The notes beneath the pieces are model-generated. The model searched no databases. It saw only the letters and a program-made list of their open reading frames with translations, and was not told the origin of the DNA. A stretch of DNA of 64,000 nucleotides. Source: Gemmatimonadetes bacterium bin94. Its GTDB lineage: Bacteria; Gemmatimonadota; Gemmatimonadetes; Longimicrobiales; Gaopeijiaceae. How positions within the stretch are numbered: the stretch's first letter is position 1; each line of letters opens with the position of its first letter. The translations under genes were made by a program, and so were the position numbers. The stretch is from positions 124,001-188,000 of the forward strand of contig MPNE01000003.1 in the NCBI GenBank assembly GCA_002238865.1, in the 5' to 3' direction. This document shows, piece by piece, positions 20,053 through 29,126 of the stretch.

Positions 20053-21003
20053 TCATGGGGCACGCAACGCGAGACCGAGGGCAAGGAACAGCATGGGCGC
20101 GGCCTCGCTGAGCACGCCACTGGTTCCGGCGCCGTCGCGTGCACGTACCCGCTGAAACGGGTTGATCAGATGCGTTTCGATCTTGACGCGGCGTGCGAGA
20201 GCTTCGGCCATCCCCGGTTCGCATGCGCCACCACCACTCAGAAAGATCCTTCCCATCCCGGTACCCGGCCGACGCGTCCTCAGGAGCGCGAATACACGCT
20301 CGATTCCCATTGCAATGCCTTCGGCAGCAGCGTCCAGGTCCCCGGCGCGCCGGGCTCCTATCGGGAAATCCCGGGTCAACGCAAGTGCGCCATCTTGCTG
20401 GATGCTGATGTTGGTGAGCCCATGGCCGACATTGACCAGGGCGACGACACCGGTCGAGGCCCCCGGGTAGTTGTGAGCGAAAGCGTTGTGCAGAGCGAGT
20501 GCCTCAACATCCATCAAAGCGACCTTGACACTCGCGTCAGCGAGTAGCGCCACCCGCTCCTCCACGCGCTCGCGCTTGGCCGCAACCAACAGCACATCCA
20601 TGCGGGAATCCACGTCGTGGTCCCCCAGGATCTGGAAGTCAAGCTGCACGCTCTCGATGTCGAAGGGTACATGCCGTGCGGCCTCTCTGCGGATGGCCCT
20701 CGGGACGTCCGATTTCTTCGTGCGGGCCATCTCGATCTTCTTGATGAACACATCGTGCCCGCCCAGAGCGGCGACCACCTCTGCGGTCTCCAGCCCCGCG
20801 TCCTCGAGGACCCCACGCACCGCGTCCACGACCCGGAGGGGTTCCACCACCTCACCGTCCACCACTGCTCCATGGAGGATTGGTCGCACGGCCGCGCGGA
20901 CGAGTTCGGGACGATCGCCACCGTGATCGACTTCCGCGAACTTCACGAACCCGCTCCCGATGTCGAGTCCCATCGACGTCCTCTTCCTGCGGAACCGACC
21001 CAT
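20053..21003 (-). CDS. pilM: Type IV pilus assembly ATPase-like protein PilM
   Basis: 316 residues of the actin/FtsA-like fold. Phosphate-1 is MGLDIGSGFVKFAEV; IRREAARHVPFDIESVQLDF is the PilM signature; VALVNVGHGLTNISI and IFLSGGGACEPGMAEAL give phosphate-2 and adenosine motifs. PilM is a cytoplasmic ring component that binds the PilN N-terminus and links motor ATPases to the alignment complex. It comes 3 bases after the PilX-like minor pilin, so minor pilins and the assembly complex appear to share a transcript. Confidence 0.92.
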   Translation of the reverse strand: MGRFRRKRTSMGLDIGSGFVKFAEVDHGGDRPELVRAAVRPILHGAVVDGEVVEPLRVVDAVRGVLEDAGLETAEVVAALGGHDVFIKKIEMARTKKSDVPRAIRREAARHVPFDIESVQLDFQILGDHDVDSRMDVLLVAAKRERVEERVALLADASVKVALMDVEALALHNAFAHNYPGASTGVVALVNVGHGLTNISIQQDGALALTRDFPIGARRAGDLDAAAEGIAMGIERVFALLRTRRPGTGMGRIFLSGGGACEPGMAEALARRVKIETHLINPFQRVRARDGAGTSGVLSEAAPMLFLALGLALRAP

Positions 21004-21006
21004 CGG

Positions 21007-22056
21007 CTACCCGTCAGCCCCGGCGGGCGGGACCGGTCCCACCCATGAACGCCCCGCCAGCGGAACAGGCCGTGCCAATCGGGTGGCCGCCCGGAGGGCC
21101 TGGAGCGCAGCGCAAGCTGAACCGTCGACGGCAGCTCCGTCACCCACCGCGACCTGACCGCCCGCGCGTACCAGCCCCACTACCCGGGCACTGCTCTCCA
21201 GCACAATGTTCCCGGAAACGAGGACCAGCCCGGTCCATGATGCGCCGGGACCCACGGACACGTCGCCGACCACGGCCAACACACCCGCGCCGTCCCCGGT
21301 CAACCGCACTGACCCTCTCCCGAAGACCAATCCTGCCCAACAGGTCGGGCAACCAGGGGGCGCGGGGCTCCCTCCGGACAGGTCCAGGTCGGCCAGTTCA
21401 TCGAGCGCCGAGGCACCGTACCACCCCAGTCTCACGTCTCTGAAATCGGGACCGTCCATTCCCGCACCCCATTCGGGCGGTCCCGGAGGCAATGCGCTGT
21501 GCGGCACCACAGGTCCGGCAAAGGCCCGGGCCAGGAGCGGAAGGTGATCGCATCGACGCATGCCCGGACGCGTGGCCAGCGTCGAGTCGGAGAGCACCTG
21601 GGCAGTCGCCGCGAGCGAAACATTGGAAGCCTCCACTACGGCACGATGGCCCGCGACACGCGCCTCCGCATCGATCCACCAGACCAGTCGTGCCTCTCGC
21701 ATCGGGACGGCACCACCCATCTCTCCCTCCCCGACGAAGAGGTGGAATTCCTCCGAAAGGCGTACATCCCACACCCGCCAGGATCCCCTGGTCGAGTGGC
21801 TCCCCGATGCCAGCTCCACCGCGGAGCCGCCGACAACCGAGGCCGGCGTGCCACGAGTCGTTTCCGCGGCGACCTCCACTCCGGCCCTTGCGCCAGTCCT
21901 GCTCGCCAGGACTCCATTGGCCATGGCGGCTGCGCGGAGTTGTCCAACAGCCGCTGCGACGGCCGCGGAAGCGATGCCCGCAAGGACCATGAGCGCCAGA
22001 AGAGCCAGCACAATGGCGAACCCCTCCTGCCCTCGGGCCGCTGGTGGGGCCGCCAT
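21007..22056 (-). CDS. PilX-like minor pilin with predicted beta-helix C-terminal part
   Basis: 349 residues from the ATG that shares one base with the stop of the previous gene (TGATG). The N-terminus GQEGFAIVLALLALMVLAGIASAAV is the PilX/GspK-type prepilin segment, though Ala replaces the usual Glu5. Residues from about 245 contain short Gly/Val-rich strands (AGLVFGRGSVRLTGDGAGVLAVVGDVSVG, GLVLVSGNIVLES, GLVRAGGQVAVGDGA) that look like a right-handed beta-helix or polymer-forming fold. It may cap or decorate the pilus tip. It precedes pilM by 3 bases. Confidence 0.75.
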   Translation of the reverse strand: MAAPPAARGQEGFAIVLALLALMVLAGIASAAVAAAVGQLRAAAMANGVLASRTGARAGVEVAAETTRGTPASVVGGSAVELASGSHSTRGSWRVWDVRLSEEFHLFVGEGEMGGAVPMREARLVWWIDAEARVAGHRAVVEASNVSLAATAQVLSDSTLATRPGMRRCDHLPLLARAFAGPVVPHSALPPGPPEWGAGMDGPDFRDVRLGWYGASALDELADLDLSGGSPAPPGCPTCWAGLVFGRGSVRLTGDGAGVLAVVGDVSVGPGASWTGLVLVSGNIVLESSARVVGLVRAGGQVAVGDGAAVDGSACAALQALRAATRLARPVPLAGRSWVGPVPPAGADG

Positions 22057-22769
22057 CAGCGAACTGTCCACGTCGTCCACTCGAACGCCGGAAGAACGTG
22101 GTCCGGTCCTTCCCATGTCACACGGGCCTTGATTCCACGTGAGCCAACCGGCTCAAGGGTGGTCGAATCCACGACGATTCCCGTCCCCGTCAGAGGCTGC
22201 CACCCCCCTTGGCCGCTCCGGTACCGGAACGCTCCGTCCGAGAAGCGGTAGGCACCTCTCTCGAAGTACAGGCCCGCGAGCGGCTGGGTCTGTGGTGGAT
22301 CGAGGTACCAGACCTCGGGGGAGAAACCGGGAACCTCCTGACACTCGATGCTGCTGGCCCTGGATACCCGGGTCAGCGCGGTGCCGCGCCAGCTCCCGTC
22401 GCGGGAGAGGACCAGCACGGAATCCTTGTCGTCATCGGAGCCACGAAATCCGGCGACGGCGACTGCCCAGCCATTGGCGGGCTGGCTGGCACAACCGAAG
22501 CCGACCCCGCGGAATGCGCGAAGGTGCAACTCCCCATCCCGAGTGCTCCAGTCCAGACTTGCCCGACCCTGTCCAACCTCCGACGCCAGGACGTGATGGA
22601 TCAGGCGGGTCTCGTCCAGAATCCGCGCACCCGTTACCACCCGGGTCGCCACGACGCTCTGCACGGCCGTGACCCACCAGCTAACCTGCACCAGCAACAA
22701 CAGAAGCGTGCCGGCAACGACTGCCTCGGTCAGCGCGAACCCGGCCCTCCTTCTGCTAAGGAGTCGCAT
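22056..22769 (-). CDS. PilW-like minor pilin
   Basis: 237 residues. The prepilin leader MRLLSRRRAG is followed by FALTEAVVAGTLLLLLVQVSWWV, with Glu at position 5 of the mature form. The globular part has a Cys pair (FGCASQPANG and IECQEVPG) and beta-rich segments. The start at 22769 gives a normal short leader; an in-frame ATG 33 bases upstream is less likely. It overlaps the PilV-like gene by 14 bases and joins the PilX-like gene by TGATG. PilV, PilW and PilX together initiate pilus assembly. Confidence 0.78.
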   Translation of the reverse strand: MRLLSRRRAGFALTEAVVAGTLLLLLVQVSWWVTAVQSVVATRVVTGARILDETRLIHHVLASEVGQGRASLDWSTRDGELHLRAFRGVGFGCASQPANGWAVAVAGFRGSDDDKDSVLVLSRDGSWRGTALTRVSRASSIECQEVPGFSPEVWYLDPPQTQPLAGLYFERGAYRFSDGAFRYRSGQGGWQPLTGTGIVVDSTTLEPVGSRGIKARVTWEGPDHVLPAFEWTTWTVR

Positions 22770-23112
22770 TCGTCCCCCTCGACACACCGGAGCCCGCGAC
22801 ACCGAACTCGATTCGGATCGGCGCCGGCAGCGCCACGTGTTCGAAGCTGACCCACGCGGCGGAATCCGCGTTTGCGGCGACGTTCCAGGTCAACACACCT
22901 CCCGGGTATGTGCGTCGGCCGGAGACCGGAGACTGTTCCATCGCAACCGAGTCCACAAAGCTCTGCAACAGTACTCGGGACTCGTCCAGCGCACGGGCGT
23001 GCGTGAGGCTTCGGGCAGCCGTAGCTGTCAGCGACGCCACCCCCGCTACCCCAACGCTCACGATCGCAACCGCGACTACCAGCTCGACCAGAGAGACACC
23101 GGCCCTGTTCAT
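22756..23112 (-). CDS. PilV/GspI-like minor pilin
   Basis: 118 residues. The leader is minimal (MNRAG) and the mature sequence begins VSLVELVVAVAIVSVGVAGVASL, a class III type pilin helix with Glu5. The short globular part has no recognised domain. It lies between the FimT-like and PilW-like genes, overlapping the first by 4 bases and the second by 14. The grouping of four minor pilins in this order is typical for type IV pilus loci. Confidence 0.8.
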   Translation of the reverse strand: MNRAGVSLVELVVAVAIVSVGVAGVASLTATAARSLTHARALDESRVLLQSFVDSVAMEQSPVSGRRTYPGGVLTWNVAANADSAAWVSFEHVALPAPIRIEFGVAGSGVSRGTNATP

Positions 23113-23570
23113 CGCCGCGACACCCTGCCGAGTGACGAAATCACCAGAGAACGTTCCTCGCCGGCCAGCTCAAACCTGAGGGTCTGACTGGAGACGAGAC
23201 CAAGACCCAGGGGCCCGAAGCGTACCCGGCTCGACACTCGATTCCTGGACAGCCGGAGGGATACTCCGCCTTCCCCCAGCGAGGTCGCCATCACGGTGTC
23301 CCCGGTCGCCGAGATCAACACCCCGGCCGGGGGCTCGGTCGTGAGCTCGACCGTTGCGCCACCCACGCCCACCGCCGTCCATCGCGCTTCGGCGAAGAGT
23401 CGGGCGGCCTCTTCCTGTGAGCGGCGCAGATGGAAGGACGTGCGGAGCCTCCCCGCCGAAGCGAGCAGGGGCGGTGCCAGAGCGGCCAGCATCACCAGGA
23501 GCATGGCGATCTCGATGATCGAGTAGCCCGCGCGGTTCGATGGTTCAGGAGGGGAAGCCATTGTTGTCAT
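23109..23570 (-). CDS. GspH/FimT-like minor pilin
   Basis: 153 residues from the ATG at 23570; a second ATG at 23561 is equally possible and no clear Shine-Dalgarno separates them. The prepilin segment is NRAGYSIIEIAMLLVMLAALAPPLLAS, with Glu5. The rest (QEEAARLFAEARWTAVGVGGATVELTTEP) has the GspH/FimT pattern in which a helix is followed by a beta sandwich. The gene begins 90 bases after pilA. It would be part of the initiation complex with the PilV-, PilW- and PilX-like proteins. Confidence 0.78.
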   Translation of the reverse strand: MTTMASPPEPSNRAGYSIIEIAMLLVMLAALAPPLLASAGRLRTSFHLRRSQEEAARLFAEARWTAVGVGGATVELTTEPPAGVLISATGDTVMATSLGEGGVSLRLSRNRVSSRVRFGPLGLGLVSSQTLRFELAGEERSLVISSLGRVSRR

Positions 23571-23659
23571 GGCCGTAAGAAGGGCGACCCCTCCGGGCAA
23601 CGGAATGGCCGGTTGGGACAGATGTACGCCACGCCGATCCGGTACCACCCGGCCTTCGG

Positions 23660-24055
23660 TCAGCTCGTGCACACGACCTGCCCCTCGGCCTCCGGAGTCG
23701 CGGCGCCGATCGTGGGAGCCGTCGCCGTCCCATAGTACATCGCGCAACCCTCGGCCGGACCCAGTGCCTCGTGAGTGGCCGTCGCCGACCATCCCGAACT
23801 CGATGCCGCCGTGGTCACGGTAACCGCCTCCGATGCCACGAAGCCCAGGTCGGCAAGCGAGTTCGTGTACTCGTAGTTGGTCGCGTAGTAGAGCTCCTGC
23901 TGCGACGCCAGATTGCGCACATCGGACTTCATCGCTGCGAAGTACGCCCGCTCCCGGGTGGCCGAGAACTGTGGGATGGCGATGGCGGAGAGGATGCCGA
24001 CAATCACGAGCACGATCAGGAGCTCAATGAGCGTAAATCCTTTTTCTGTAGTCAT
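23660..24055 (-). CDS. pilA: Type IV major pilin PilA
   Basis: 131 residues. It has a six-residue leader (MTTEKG) and the mature helix FTLIELLIVLVIVGILSAIAIP, the most canonical prepilin sequence in the locus, with Glu5. The globular domain is short and Ser/Thr/Ala-rich (VTVTTAASSSGWSATATHE). One Cys pair near the C-terminus (EGCAMYY and VVCTS) fits the D-loop disulphide. A purine run (GAAAGGA) about 10 bases upstream serves as ribosome site. The AT-rich 27 bases before it and the strong start suggest its own promoter within the end of the upstream gene. The Ser/Thr-rich surface makes glycosylation plausible, given its neighbours. Confidence 0.93.
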   Translation of the reverse strand: MTTEKGFTLIELLIVLVIVGILSAIAIPQFSATRERAYFAAMKSDVRNLASQQELYYATNYEYTNSLADLGFVASEAVTVTTAASSSGWSATATHEALGPAEGCAMYYGTATAPTIGAATPEAEGQVVCTS

Positions 24056-24082
24056 TTGTTATGTGTCCTTTCAAGTATTGAA

Positions 24083-25741
24083 CTAATGAGACTGTCGAGC
24101 CGTGCGGGCGCGAGTCAGCAGATGGGCCTGGATCAGGTTGCCAGGCTCGGCTGCCAGGGCGGCCCGTGAAGCGTCTTCCGCCAGCGTCCAGCGACCCTGG
24201 CGATCGTACAGCACTGCCAGAATGGACGGTGCCAGACCAAACTCGGGGTTCTTGCTCCACGCACGTCTCAACACGCGCTCTCCGGGCTCGTCGAAGCCTG
24301 CGAAGACCAGGCGGCGGCCAACCTCGGACAGGAGGGTGTAGCTTTCGCCAAGCATGCCGATCGCCCGGCGGTACGCCAGGAGACCCTCCGCGTGGTCTCC
24401 GCGATTGAAGTGGAAGTCTCCGATCAGCCACTGTGCCCGGCCCGATTCAGGGTGGTCGCGGATGAGCGCTTCGAAGACGGTCGAGCTGTCCTTCCACACC
24501 TGGTTTCTGACGATCGTCCGGCATGAGAACAGCAGGATGGCCGCGATGGTCACAGCGGTCCCGATCCTCGGACGCTCCCGACGGAGTTGGACCAACATCC
24601 ACCCTGCTCCGGCTGCGAGACCGACCGACGGTAGAAACAACGTTCTCTCCGCGAGGAGCACCCCCGTCAGGAAGAACAGGTTGGACACCGGCAACACGGT
24701 CACAACGAACCAGAGGATGCCGAAGCCCAGTGCCCGCGGCGACAGCACGACCGTCGACAACCGTCCGGCCCGCCAGGTGCCCCATGCCACCACGAGGACC
24801 GCGAGACCGATGAACAGCCCCAAGGCACTCCGGGCAGTCCATCCGTAGGCCACCGGAACCACCTCCGGGGTGTAGTCGATCGACAGATCGAGTGGGAACA
24901 GGAGAAGCCGCAGTACCTCCGGCCAGGTCGCCAGGACCGTCCAGATCCGGGGCACCTCACCGTCCGCCAGGATCTCGGCCCCCATCGGGGGGAACGCGTT
25001 CGCGATGCTCCCCAGGACGGCGATGCGTCCCAGGCAGAGCCCCGTCATGACCAGTGCCAACACCGCGTACAGGGGCCACCGCTCCCGGAGGTACGCCTTC
25101 ACGTCACCCAGGCGGATGGTTCTTCGGGCAGCGTCCAGGAGCAACACCGTGCCGGGCAACGTGACGGCGCTTTCCTTGACAAGGCAGGCCAGCAGAAAGA
25201 GAGCGCCCACAACCATCAGGGCGACGGGTCCCATCCGTTTCCCGGAGCGGACCACAACGAGGCACGCGCCCAGGTAGAGGCCGGCGGACAGCAACTCCGC
25301 CATGCCCACCACATTGGCGACCACCTCGGAGTGAACGGGATGCACGGCGAACAGGATGCCTCCGACAACCGCGGCCGGAGTGGGCAGCAACTGCCCCAGG
25401 AGAAGAACCACCAATGCGGCGCAGAGGCTGTTCAACACGACGTTGACGACGTGGAAGCCTGTTGGGTCTCCGCCCCAGAGCGCCCACTGGAGCCCGTATA
25501 ACCAGGTTGCAACGGGTCTCCACAGGCCCATTTCCCTGCCGTGGCGGTTTGGCCAGTACGGCTCCAGGAACGTGCCGGGCAGTGTCTCGAGCTGCTGGAT
25601 CGACTCGTTCCCCAGGACAATCAGCCGATCATCATACGCAAAGTCGTTGCCGATGCTGTTGGCGAACGCCCCCGCTCCGGCCAGCGCCGCCAAAGCGGCA
25701 CACGCAGGCAGGCTCAAGCCACCCGACAACCCTGGCTTCAT
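24083..25741 (-). CDS. Multi-pass membrane protein with C-terminal TPRs, TMTC/DUF1736-like
   Basis: 552 residues. About ten hydrophobic helices fill the first 400 residues. The early loop has NDFAYDDRLIVLGNESIQ, recalling the Asp-rich first luminal loop of GT-C enzymes, and GLWRPVATWLYGLQWALWG matches the RPL/VxxLTxxLNY-like motif of TMTC/DUF1736 proteins. LFAVHPVHSEVVANVVGMAELLS is another TMTC hallmark. The last 130 residues form TPR-like helices (RAQWLIGDFHFNRGDHAEGLLAYRRAIG). TMTC proteins in animals are O-mannosyltransferases; a pilin-modifying role is inferred from its place directly upstream of pilA and downstream of a polyprenyl-type GT2. Confidence 0.75.
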   Translation of the reverse strand: MKPGLSGGLSLPACAALAALAGAGAFANSIGNDFAYDDRLIVLGNESIQQLETLPGTFLEPYWPNRHGREMGLWRPVATWLYGLQWALWGGDPTGFHVVNVVLNSLCAALVVLLLGQLLPTPAAVVGGILFAVHPVHSEVVANVVGMAELLSAGLYLGACLVVVRSGKRMGPVALMVVGALFLLACLVKESAVTLPGTVLLLDAARRTIRLGDVKAYLRERWPLYAVLALVMTGLCLGRIAVLGSIANAFPPMGAEILADGEVPRIWTVLATWPEVLRLLLFPLDLSIDYTPEVVPVAYGWTARSALGLFIGLAVLVVAWGTWRAGRLSTVVLSPRALGFGILWFVVTVLPVSNLFFLTGVLLAERTLFLPSVGLAAGAGWMLVQLRRERPRIGTAVTIAAILLFSCRTIVRNQVWKDSSTVFEALIRDHPESGRAQWLIGDFHFNRGDHAEGLLAYRRAIGMLGESYTLLSEVGRRLVFAGFDEPGERVLRRAWSKNPEFGLAPSILAVLYDRQGRWTLAEDASRAALAAEPGNLIQAHLLTRARTARQSH

Positions 25742-25779
25742 CGATGACGATTCCCATCGCTGGGGAAGGACGCGGCGCA

Positions 25780-25797
25780 CCCGCACCCGGGTGCGGG
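25780..25797. other. Perfect 18-bp palindrome in the gap before the TMTC-like gene
   Basis: CCCGCACCCGGGTGCGGG reads identically on both strands. It lies in the 205-base gap (25742-25946) between the GT2 gene and the TMTC-like gene. It could be a hairpin (7-bp stem, CCGG loop) or a dimeric protein site. No T run follows, so an ordinary terminator is doubtful. Confidence 0.6.
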
Positions 25798-25946
25798 GGC
25801 CGGCGCGAAATGAACGGGCGTATGATGCAGCCGATTCGCGGGCGCCGGGATAGTCCAAACGGCCTGTTGTCCCCCGAGCCGCCCGCCGAGCGCCAGATCG
25901 ATGGCGCACCGGGTGGGGATGCACACCGCAGCCCCCCGTTGAGGGA

Positions 25947-26747
25947 CTACTCCGCCTGGTCCTCCTCGAGCCAGGGGAGCGCGCGCCCGCTCCACGGACG
26001 CGCCTTGGGTCCCGCCAGGTTGCAGCGCAGGATGAACCAGATTGCCGCGACGCCGTCCTTCCAGCCGATCTTCTTCCCCTCCTCGTAGGAGCGGCCATCG
26101 TAGCTGATCGGCATCTCGTAGATCCGGGCCTTCGCCTGGGCAAGCCGCGCCGTGATCTCGGGTTCGATGCCGAATCGGTTGACGGTCAGCGGCAGCGTCT
26201 GCAGAAGTTCGGTGCGAATGACCTTCTGACAGGTCTCCATGTCCGTGAGATTGAGGTCTGTGAAGACGTTGCTGAGCATCGTCAGAAAGCGGTTTCCAAG
26301 CATGTGCCAGAAAAGAAGCACCCGGTGAGGGCCACCCAGAAACCTCGATCCGTACACCGCGTCCGCCTTGCCCTCGACGATAGGGCCAAGCAGCCGCGGA
26401 ATCTCGCCCGGATCGTACTCCAGGTCCGCGTCCTGAACCACGACGACGTCTCCGGTGGCGTCGACGAATCCGGTGCGCAGGGCGGCCCCCTTTCCGCAAT
26501 TGGACTCGTGGAGGAGCAATCGATCGATCAACCCCCGCTCCTTCAACTCCGCCAGCAGCGAACGGGTTCCGTCGGTGGAGCCGTCGTCGACCACGATGAC
26601 CTCCTTGGCGACCGGCACGGCTGCGACACGCCGGAGAAGCCGCTCGACCGTTGCGGCCTCGTTATACACCGGAATCACGACCGAGACGGTGACCCGCTCG
26701 AGCCCCCGCACGGCTCCGGGTCCGGGGTCGCGACGGTAGCGGCTCAT
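25947..26747 (-). CDS. Family 2 glycosyltransferase, dolichyl/polyprenyl-phosphate sugar synthase type
   Basis: 266 residues. The GT-A core is clear: [42 protein letters not shown], the nucleotide-sugar DAD ([14 protein letters not shown]) and YGSRF. No C-terminal membrane anchor is visible. Members of this group load a sugar onto a polyprenyl phosphate at the inner membrane. That would provide the donor for a GT-C enzyme such as the membrane protein encoded 205 bases downstream. No Shine-Dalgarno is seen before the ATG at 26747. Confidence 0.88.
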   Translation of the reverse strand: MSRYRRDPGPGAVRGLERVTVSVVIPVYNEAATVERLLRRVAAVPVAKEVIVVDDGSTDGTRSLLAELKERGLIDRLLLHESNCGKGAALRTGFVDATGDVVVVQDADLEYDPGEIPRLLGPIVEGKADAVYGSRFLGGPHRVLLFWHMLGNRFLTMLSNVFTDLNLTDMETCQKVIRTELLQTLPLTVNRFGIEPEITARLAQAKARIYEMPISYDGRSYEEGKKIGWKDGVAAIWFILRCNLAGPKARPWSGRALPWLEEDQAE

Positions 26748-26790
26748 CGGACGTGCACCACAGCGGCGAGAGCGCCCTTGCCGCGGCCGC

Positions 26791-27657
26791 CTACCGTGAG
26801 ATGACCGGGACCTCGAGCAACTGACCGGCGTAGATGCGGCTGCTGCTGAGGTTGTTGGCCGACTTCAATCGGTCCACTGTCGTTCCGTGCGCGCGGGCGA
26901 TGCCCCAGAGGGAGTCTCCCGAACGAACCTCGTACCTCACGACACCGGGCAACATCACCTGTTCGGACACGGTCTCGGCCCGACCAGGCAACGCCACCTC
27001 CTCCGGCTCCTCGGCGAGGATCCGCCGCGCGGACAGCCGGGCCACATAGCGCGCGTATTGCCGGGGGTAGACGGCAATGTGATAGTGCGGAGGGTAGCGC
27101 TCGTAGGTGGCGTTGAGCGATCCCTGGCCCTCCAGGTGCAGGAGTACGTCCTCCAGCCAGCCTCGACAGGCACGCGAGGTGCTTCGCCTCAGGTCGACCG
27201 CCATTCCGGTCGGATGCACCGAAAGCGGAGACGAATTCCTGGGCTGGCGATTCAGGGGACGGGTCAGGCTGGTGACAACCAGCGTCTCGCCACAGGCACG
27301 TCGATACTGGCTCGACAAGCGCTCCACGAAGGTCTTGACCTCCGCACGAGCGTACGGGAACGAAACCTCGTCGTCGAGTTGGTAGTCCCCGTTCCCGGGA
27401 AGGTGCACCAGGAGTCCCTGATCCCTGAATCGATAAACCTGGGACGGGGCCTTCATGAAGGTGAAGTCGTGTTCCCTGGCCTGGCGGTTCTGCGCCCGCA
27501 TGGCTTCCATGCTTCCCCGCAGGCTCTGAGCCGATGCGGTGCCGGGGAGGCAGACCAACGCCGCAAGAGGAATGATCCAGATTCGAGTGCTCGTCCGCCC
27601 TCCGCGCGTCCCCGAGTTGGCCGGCTCCTTTCGCCGACCCCATGGCCGAGCCTTCAA
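26791..27657 (-). CDS. Secreted LAS-type peptidase-like (DUF5715) protein with LysM domain
   Basis: 288 residues from a TTG at 27657; AGGAG stands 8 bases before it and no ATG fits the signal peptide. The N-terminal signal (about 24-43, [17 protein letters not shown]) leads to a domain with the zinc-ligand pattern of M15/LAS peptidases: [10 protein letters not shown] (His148, Asp155) and HYHIAV (His191, His193). A LysM module (241-284, [23 protein letters not shown]) would bind peptidoglycan. The likely role is cell-wall cleavage or binding in the periplasm; activity is unproven. An AT-rich promoter-like stretch precedes it. Confidence 0.8.
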   Translation of the reverse strand: MKARPWGRRKEPANSGTRGGRTSTRIWIIPLAALVCLPGTASAQSLRGSMEAMRAQNRQAREHDFTFMKAPSQVYRFRDQGLLVHLPGNGDYQLDDEVSFPYARAEVKTFVERLSSQYRRACGETLVVTSLTRPLNRQPRNSSPLSVHPTGMAVDLRRSTSRACRGWLEDVLLHLEGQGSLNATYERYPPHYHIAVYPRQYARYVARLSARRILAEEPEEVALPGRAETVSEQVMLPGVVRYEVRSGDSLWGIARAHGTTVDRLKSANNLSSSRIYAGQLLEVPVISR

Positions 27658-27689
27658 GTTCGCTTCTCCTCTATCCGTGCGAAGTTCCC

Positions 27690-27722
27690 CTGATAGTAAA
27701 CATATGGTAACAAAAAACTGCA
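27690..27722 (-). promoter_or_regulatory. AT-rich promoter-like stretch before the LysM peptidase-like gene
   Basis: In a GC-rich window this stretch stands out: on the minus strand TTTTTTG is followed by ATATG and TACTAT (27693-27698), a fair -10 match, 36 bases before the TTG start. The T run may also help end transcripts from marC. No convincing -35 was found. Confidence 0.35.
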
Positions 27723-27735
27723 CCCACGCCAACTG

Positions 27736-28380
27736 TTATGAAACCAACCCCCAGGAGCCCACGACCATGCCAATTCCGTTGATCAGGAACTGAACTCCGA
27801 CAACCATCACCAGCAGACCCATGATGCGAGTCACGACGTTGAGGCCGGTTCTCCCGAGCGCCCCGAGGAGCGCAGGGGCCAGCACCAGACACGGCAGCGT
27901 CGCCGCGCCGACGAGGACGGAGGCGAGGTACACGGAAGCGAGCTGCACGGGGCCCGACGCCAGACCGGCGAGGGCGATCACGGTGACGATCGTGCCGGGT
28001 CCGGCCAGGGTGGGCAGACCCAGCGGGATGATGGCCAGGCTGCGCCGGTCCGCCGCCTCGTCCTGCTCCCTGCGGGTCGTTTTCACCCGGGACCGCTTCG
28101 CCTGCAACATGTCGGAGCCGATCCCGAAGAAAATCACACCCGCCGCGATCTGGAACGCCTCCGTGGTGATGGCGAAGAAGTCCAGGATGGCATGCCCGGC
28201 AAAGGTGAACGCCACCATGACGATGACCGAGGTCAGCACCCCCACCGCCGCCGTCCTCAACCGCTCCCGGCGGGAGTCTTCGGCCGTGAGTGTGGCGAAC
28301 ATCGGCATCGCGCTCAGGGGATTGTACACCACCAACAGCTGCGTGAACGCCAGAATGCCGAACGTGACGTTGTCCTGCAT
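27736..28380 (-). CDS. MarC family integral membrane protein
   Basis: 214 residues with six hydrophobic segments. The family patterns are VVYNPLSAMPMFATLT at the first helix, FGIGSDMLQAKRSR after the third, and PLGLPTLAGPGTI before the fourth. MarC/UPF0056 proteins sit in the inner membrane and their substrate is unknown; amino-acid export has been suggested for some. It lies 3 bases after the sod stop and is likely cotranscribed with it. Confidence 0.92.
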   Translation of the reverse strand: MQDNVTFGILAFTQLLVVYNPLSAMPMFATLTAEDSRRERLRTAAVGVLTSVIVMVAFTFAGHAILDFFAITTEAFQIAAGVIFFGIGSDMLQAKRSRVKTTRREQDEAADRRSLAIIPLGLPTLAGPGTIVTVIALAGLASGPVQLASVYLASVLVGAATLPCLVLAPALLGALGRTGLNVVTRIMGLLVMVVGVQFLINGIGMVVGSWGLVS

Positions 28381-28383
28381 GGA

Positions 28384-28998
<615 letters not shown>

Positions 28999-29126
28999 CG
29001 TCGGCGTCTCCTTGCAGGGGTTAGAATTCTCGCAGGTGCCCGGGGCGAAAGGACCCGGACGAACGGCGGATTCCACGGTTGCCGGCCCGCGCCGGGAAGG
29101 CCGCGCGACTGCATGTGAGGTAGAAC
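28999..29126. other. Intergenic region between divergent sod and dinB
   Basis: 128 bases that must hold both promoters. Visible elements are the sod ribosome site (AGGAG) and a GAGG 7 bases before the dinB GTG. I see no LexA-type palindrome and no clear -35/-10 pairs. Confidence 0.4.

Noticed and set aside
23571-23659. A rho-independent terminator after pilA
   Set aside because: I looked for a GC stem followed by T residues on the minus strand and found none convincing.
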